Below, piece after piece: positions 60,234 through 64,000 of a stretch of DNA of 64,000 nt. The notes beneath the pieces were generated by a model. The model made no database searches, was not told the origin of the DNA, and was given only the letters and a program-made list of their open reading frames with translations. Each line of letters begins with the position of its first letter. The first letter of the stretch is position 1. The stretch is from Verrucomicrobiota bacterium. GTDB lineage: Bacteria; Verrucomicrobiota; Verrucomicrobiia; Opitutales; Opitutaceae. Location: the NCBI GenBank assembly GCA_028293545.1, contig JAQGOP010000032.1:93215-157214 (forward strand), in the 5' to 3' direction. Position numbers and translations under genes: made by a program.

Positions 60234-61046
60234 ATGCACGTTTCCAGCCTTTTCATTTATCCCGTGAAATCGCTGCGCGGTTTCGCGGCGGATTCCGCGG
60301 GCATCGATGAGATTGGCTTCGTCGGCGACCGGCGTTTCATGCTGATCGACGACAAGGGCCAGTTCCTGACCCAGCGCGTGCTCCCGCTGATGGCGCTCAT
60401 CGAAACCGCCCTCACCGATCGCGACCTCGTCTTGCGGGCGCCGCACGGCGGTTCCTGTTCTGTTCCGCTTCGCGCCATCGCCCCCGCGCCGCTCGTGACG
60501 GTGCGCGTGTGGAAGAGCGATCCGCTGCTCGCCGAGGATTGCGGCGTGGAGGTTGCCGTCTGGCTTTCCGAGGTGCTCCGCGCGCCCTGCCAGCTCGTTC
60601 GCATCGGCGAAAAATTCATCCGCCGCATCAACAAGCCGGGGAAATCCCTGCCCGGCGACCTGGTGAATTTCGCCGACAGCCACCCGTTTATGATCCTCAG
60701 CGACGCCTCGCTCGCCGACCTCAACGCCCGCCTCGCCGAACCGCTGCCGATTGATCGCTTCCGGCCGAGTTTCACCGTGGGCGGCTGCGACGCTTATGCG
60801 GAGGATACGTGGAAACGTATTCAGATCGGTGCGATGACCTTTCGCACCGGCGGCCCGTGTGCGCGCTGCATCGTCACCACCACCAACCAGCAAACCGCCG
60901 AGCGCGGCAAGGAACCGTTGCGGACCCTGGCCACCTATCGCCGCGCCCCCGAAGACCCGACCGATGTGAATTTTGGCCAGAACCTGGTCCACGAATCCAA
61001 GCAAGGAACCCTCAAGGTCGGCGACGAAGTCAGGCTCCTGGATTGA
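60234..61046 (+). CDS. MOSC-domain protein (YcbX-like)
   Basis: A 270-residue protein with an N-terminal MOSC beta-barrel domain (HVSSLFIYPVKSLRGFAADSA at the start, about 1-115) and a C-terminal MOSC domain with RFRPSFTVGG and the conserved cysteine pair in GGPCARC. Such proteins bind molybdenum cofactor; YcbX reduces N-hydroxylated compounds. There is no ferredoxin domain, which YcbX has at its C-terminus, so it is closer to mARC-type short forms. The ATG at 60234 begins the conserved strand. Its stop codon lies at the edge of a duplicated repeat unit. Confidence 0.9.
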   Translation: MHVSSLFIYPVKSLRGFAADSAGIDEIGFVGDRRFMLIDDKGQFLTQRVLPLMALIETALTDRDLVLRAPHGGSCSVPLRAIAPAPLVTVRVWKSDPLLAEDCGVEVAVWLSEVLRAPCQLVRIGEKFIRRINKPGKSLPGDLVNFADSHPFMILSDASLADLNARLAEPLPIDRFRPSFTVGGCDAYAEDTWKRIQIGAMTFRTGGPCARCIVTTTNQQTAERGKEPLRTLATYRRAPEDPTDVNFGQNLVHESKQGTLKVGDEVRLLD

Positions 61047-61486
61047 TGAGGACACCCTCAGGATTTTAGCCGCAAAAAAGCGCAAGTTTCCGCGGCTGCG
61101 AAGAAGATTTGAGAGCGCTTATAAGCGCGCGGAAGTTTCGATTCGAAGCCCCGGAAATTTGCGCTTTTTTGCGGCTAACCTTCCGATACCTTCATATTTT
61201 TTCGTGTGTTTCGTGTATTTCGTGGTGCCTCCAATCCGAATCCGAATTCGTGTTTATTCGCATCCATTCCTGGTCAAAAGATTGATGAGGAGAGGTACCC
61301 TCAGGATTTTTAGCCGCAAAAAAGCGCAAGTTTCCGCGGCTGCGAAGAAGATTTGAGAGCGCTTATAAGCGCGCGGAAGTTTCGATTCGAAGCCCTCGGA
61401 AACTTGCGCTTTTTTGCGGCCAACCCTCCGATGCCTTTCGTATTTTTTCGTGTGTTTCGTGTATTTCGTGGTGCCCCAATCCGAGT
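61041..61486. repeat. Tandem duplicated unit with palindromic GCGCTTATAAGCGC copies 4 and 5 and TTCGTGT motifs
   Basis: Two units, about 61041-61250 and 61280-61486, each hold GATTGATGAGG, a palindromic element (61068-61176 and 61312-61421) and the TTTCGTGTGTTTCGTGTA motif (61195-61239 and 61441-61483). The units differ by a few bases and one short insertion (GAGGT) at the start of the second. The first unit includes the MOSC stop codon. They occupy the whole gap between the convergent MOSC and PGPGW genes; no gene is seen. Confidence 0.9.
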
Positions 61487-61492
61487 CTGAGT

Positions 61493-61906
61493 TTAGCGCA
61501 GGAAATAGAACCACACCATCAGCGCGAAGAACGCCATCGCAACGACCGCGATCAGCGTCACCACCGCGATGCGGCCGAGCAGGCCCAGGTCTTTCCAATA
61601 CTGCTTCAACCAGCGAAACATCGCGCGAAGTTTCAGCTCGGTCCAGTCGAGGCCCTTCGCCACGCAGCGCGATTCGGTCGCGAGCAAACCACCCGCGAGC
61701 GCGAAAAACACGAAGGCCGGCCCAGGGATGAAGGCGAACACCACCCCGAGCGCGAACGCGATGATCGCGAGGCCGAAACGGATCATTCGTCCCACCAGCG
61801 AAATCTCGCGTCCCTTCCGATGTGCCGCCTCGTATTTGTTCTGGAATCGCCGACCGGGCGGGCTCCGCTCCATGCCCTGCCACTTCCTCCTGATTGATGC
61901 GATCAT
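61493..61906 (-). CDS. PGPGW-type small membrane protein
   Basis: A 137-residue inner-membrane protein. A basic N-terminus (about 1-40) is followed by two close hydrophobic helices around LGVVFAFIPGPAFVFFALAGG with the PGPxx turn of the putative transmembrane PGPGW family (here PGPAF), LATE after it, and a third helix at the C-terminus. Function unknown. Alternative internal starts exist (MERSPP, MIRFGL). It probably follows the ArfB-like gene in one transcript; its 3' end abuts the repeat block. Confidence 0.72.
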   Translation of the reverse strand: MIASIRRKWQGMERSPPGRRFQNKYEAAHRKGREISLVGRMIRFGLAIIAFALGVVFAFIPGPAFVFFALAGGLLATESRCVAKGLDWTELKLRAMFRWLKQYWKDLGLLGRIAVVTLIAVVAMAFFALMVWFYFLR

Positions 61907-62014
61907 GCGGGCGGGGTTCCGGAGGTTGTTAAAATGCTGCGTGATACCGCACTGACCGAGCGCTCGAAGACCGGTTCCCCCAGCGCGCCCGCCGACCGCC
62001 GCGCTTACTTTCGG

Positions 62015-62407
62015 TCACTCGTCCCGGACTCGGCCCCGCCGCGATTTGTGTTTCGCGCGCTGCCGCTTCGATTCAATCATCCGGATTTTCTGGCCAAAGC
62101 TCTTTGGCCGGCTGCGGCGACGCTCCGCCTCCCTCGCCTGTTTCGCTTGCTGCACCGCCGTCCGGGCCCTCCCCTCCAGTTTTCCGCACAGTTCCAGCCA
62201 CGCTTGCTCGCGGTTCGCCGCCTGCGAACGCTCCGCCTGGCACCGAACCTCGACGCCCGTCGGCCCATGGCGCAGCCAGACCGTCGACGATGTCTTGTTG
62301 ATTTTTTGGCCGCCGGGACCGGAACCCCGCACAAACCGTTCATCCACGTCCTCGGTGCGCAGCCCGAGGTCGGAAAACCGCCTGACGATTTGAGATGGTA
62401 AAGGCAT
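62015..62407 (-). CDS. ArfB-like peptide chain release factor homologue
   Basis: A 130-residue protein with a stand-alone GGQ domain (RGSGPGGQKINKTSSTVWL) that catalyses peptidyl-tRNA hydrolysis, and a basic C-terminal tail (KSFGQKIRMIESKRQRAKHK) of the kind ArfB inserts in the mRNA channel of stalled ribosomes. There is no codon-recognition domain, so it is not RF1/RF2. It is an ArfB-type rescue factor or the related RF-like short protein; the spacing of the tail and the SKR-rich end do not decide between them. The ATG at 62407 sits 79 bp from the divergent moxR gene. Confidence 0.85.
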   Translation of the reverse strand: MPLPSQIVRRFSDLGLRTEDVDERFVRGSGPGGQKINKTSSTVWLRHGPTGVEVRCQAERSQAANREQAWLELCGKLEGRARTAVQQAKQAREAERRRSRPKSFGQKIRMIESKRQRAKHKSRRGRVRDE

Positions 62408-62486
62408 GGTGGCAGCTTCTTCTTGATGGAAACTTATCCACCGCGGCCGAGTCAAACCACACCCCTCAGATTCACCTTCTTTCCAA

Positions 62487-63455
<969 letters not shown>

Positions 63456-63538
63456 AGGCTGAAATGGCTGAGTCGCAAATTTTCGCGCGCGCTATGCTTC
63501 GGCGAGTCCCTTCGTGGAGAGATACCTGAAGGATGCCC

Positions 63539-64000
63539 ATGAACCCACCGGTTAAATCGGCCATCGCTTCCCCGCCTGCTGGCGTTCAGCCCTCCAGCCC
63601 TTCGCCCCTGGCCATGCTCCGCCAGCTGGAGTGGCGCGTGCGGCATGCGGTCGAGAATGTGCTCAGCGGCGAATATCGCTCCACGTTTCGCGGGCGCGGC
63701 ATGGAGTTCGACCAGGTCGTCAAATACGAGTTCGGCGACGATGTCCGCGATATCGACTGGAACGTCACCGCGCGGCTCGGCGAAGCGTACCGGAAAAAAT
63801 TTGTCGAGGAGCGCGAGGTCACCCTGCTGCTCGTCTTCGAGGATTCGCCGTCGCTCCGCTTCGGATCCGGCGCCCAGTCGAAGCGCGAGGCGCTGCTCGA
63901 GCTCGCGGGGCTCGTCATGATGCTCGGCGCCGTCAATCGCGACCGCGTCGGCTTCGTGCATGCCGCGCCCGGCGGCAACCTCGTGCGCGAGCCCGTGCGC
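63539..64000 (+). CDS. DUF58 family protein, 3' end outside window
   Basis: The open frame runs to the window edge (154 codons). Residues about 35-90 carry the DUF58 signature: GEYRSTFRGRGMEFDQV, then YEFGDDVRDIDWNVTAR, which precedes the von Willebrand factor-like part (VTLLLVFEDSPSLRFG). DUF58 proteins are partners of MoxR ATPases. The second ATG (63539) is chosen because GAAGGA lies at 63528-63533, five bases before it; an in-frame ATG at 63533 would be inside that ribosome binding site. The N-terminal ~25 residues are Pro/Ser-rich. Confidence 0.9.
   Translation, partial: MNPPVKSAIASPPAGVQPSSPSPLAMLRQLEWRVRHAVENVLSGEYRSTFRGRGMEFDQVVKYEFGDDVRDIDWNVTARLGEAYRKKFVEEREVTLLLVFEDSPSLRFGSGAQSKREALLELAGLVMMLGAVNRDRVGFVHAAPGGNLVREPVR

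Noticed and set aside
39219..61421. CRISPR array
   Set aside because: The repeats are long, palindromic and kilobases apart except one pair, with no spacers of regular length and no cas genes.

Overview
The window is a dense, GC-rich chromosomal segment with about 55 protein-coding genes on both strands. I see no tRNA, rRNA, CRISPR array, transposase or phage gene. Several traits point to a Gram-negative member of the PVC group, most likely Verrucomicrobiota and possibly Opitutaceae. These are LPS-type genes (MsbA-like exporter, a GT9 heptosyltransferase-like gene), a very long Gre-factor fusion of the kind I recall from chlamydiae, a secreted Ig-like protein ending in tandem NDNW-type domains, weak or absent Shine-Dalgarno sequences, and gene gaps filled with short dispersed repeats. 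This is inference from gene content; no marker-gene search was possible.

Layout. 1-2198 (minus): a ketosynthase running off the left edge and an ACP-FabZ fusion, separated by a 131-bp-period direct repeat. 2374-5727: glycosyltransferase and thioesterase (overlapping), then queG and aroK on minus. 5784-16790: threonine aldolase, secreted FKBP, a LOG-domain fusion, purD with a coupled secreted protein, a low-molecular-weight phosphatase with glyA, a double-retropepsin/PDZ lipoprotein and rsmB. 16873-23219: long Gre fusion, DUF4870 protein, ArsR-methyltransferase fusion, a secreted unknown, a transglutaminase and a PhyH-type dioxygenase. 23247-28040: ptsI, ispE, pyrF, ispD and ispF, which groups three MEP-pathway genes. 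28040-35294: three successive OppA-type lipoproteins followed by OppB and OppC permeases with no OppD/F ATPases. 35384-40580: envelope cluster (MsbA-like, GT9, two GT2) ending in a DciA/DUF721 gene. 40889-43668: rpsO and pnp. 43804-50778: large secreted Ig-like protein, surE, HAD hydrolase, lone ABC-2 ATPase and a cytochrome P450. 58168 down to 51068 (minus): a probable operon of a REC-first histidine kinase, a ketosynthase-like protein lacking both usual active-site histidines, a membrane GAF histidine kinase, a soluble GAF kinase-like protein with decayed ATP-binding boxes, and a nucleotidyltransferase. 58424-64000: rmuC, a TIGR03067-like protein, a MOSC protein, a PGPGW membrane protein, an ArfB-like release factor, and the start of a MoxR-DUF58 operon.

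Two things stand out. First, the minus-strand operon at 51-58 kb joins three sensor-kinase-type proteins to a catalytically unusual ketosynthase, and I know no described system with this make-up. Second, the gene gaps carry several families of short palindromic or inverted repeats: five copies of a ~110-bp element centred on GCGCTTATAAGCGC, a TTCGTGT-rich motif paired with it, a GTGGA/TCCAC-bounded element, and inverted arms built from short reiterated words. Some copies reach into coding regions and appear to have supplied protein termini or an internal insertion.
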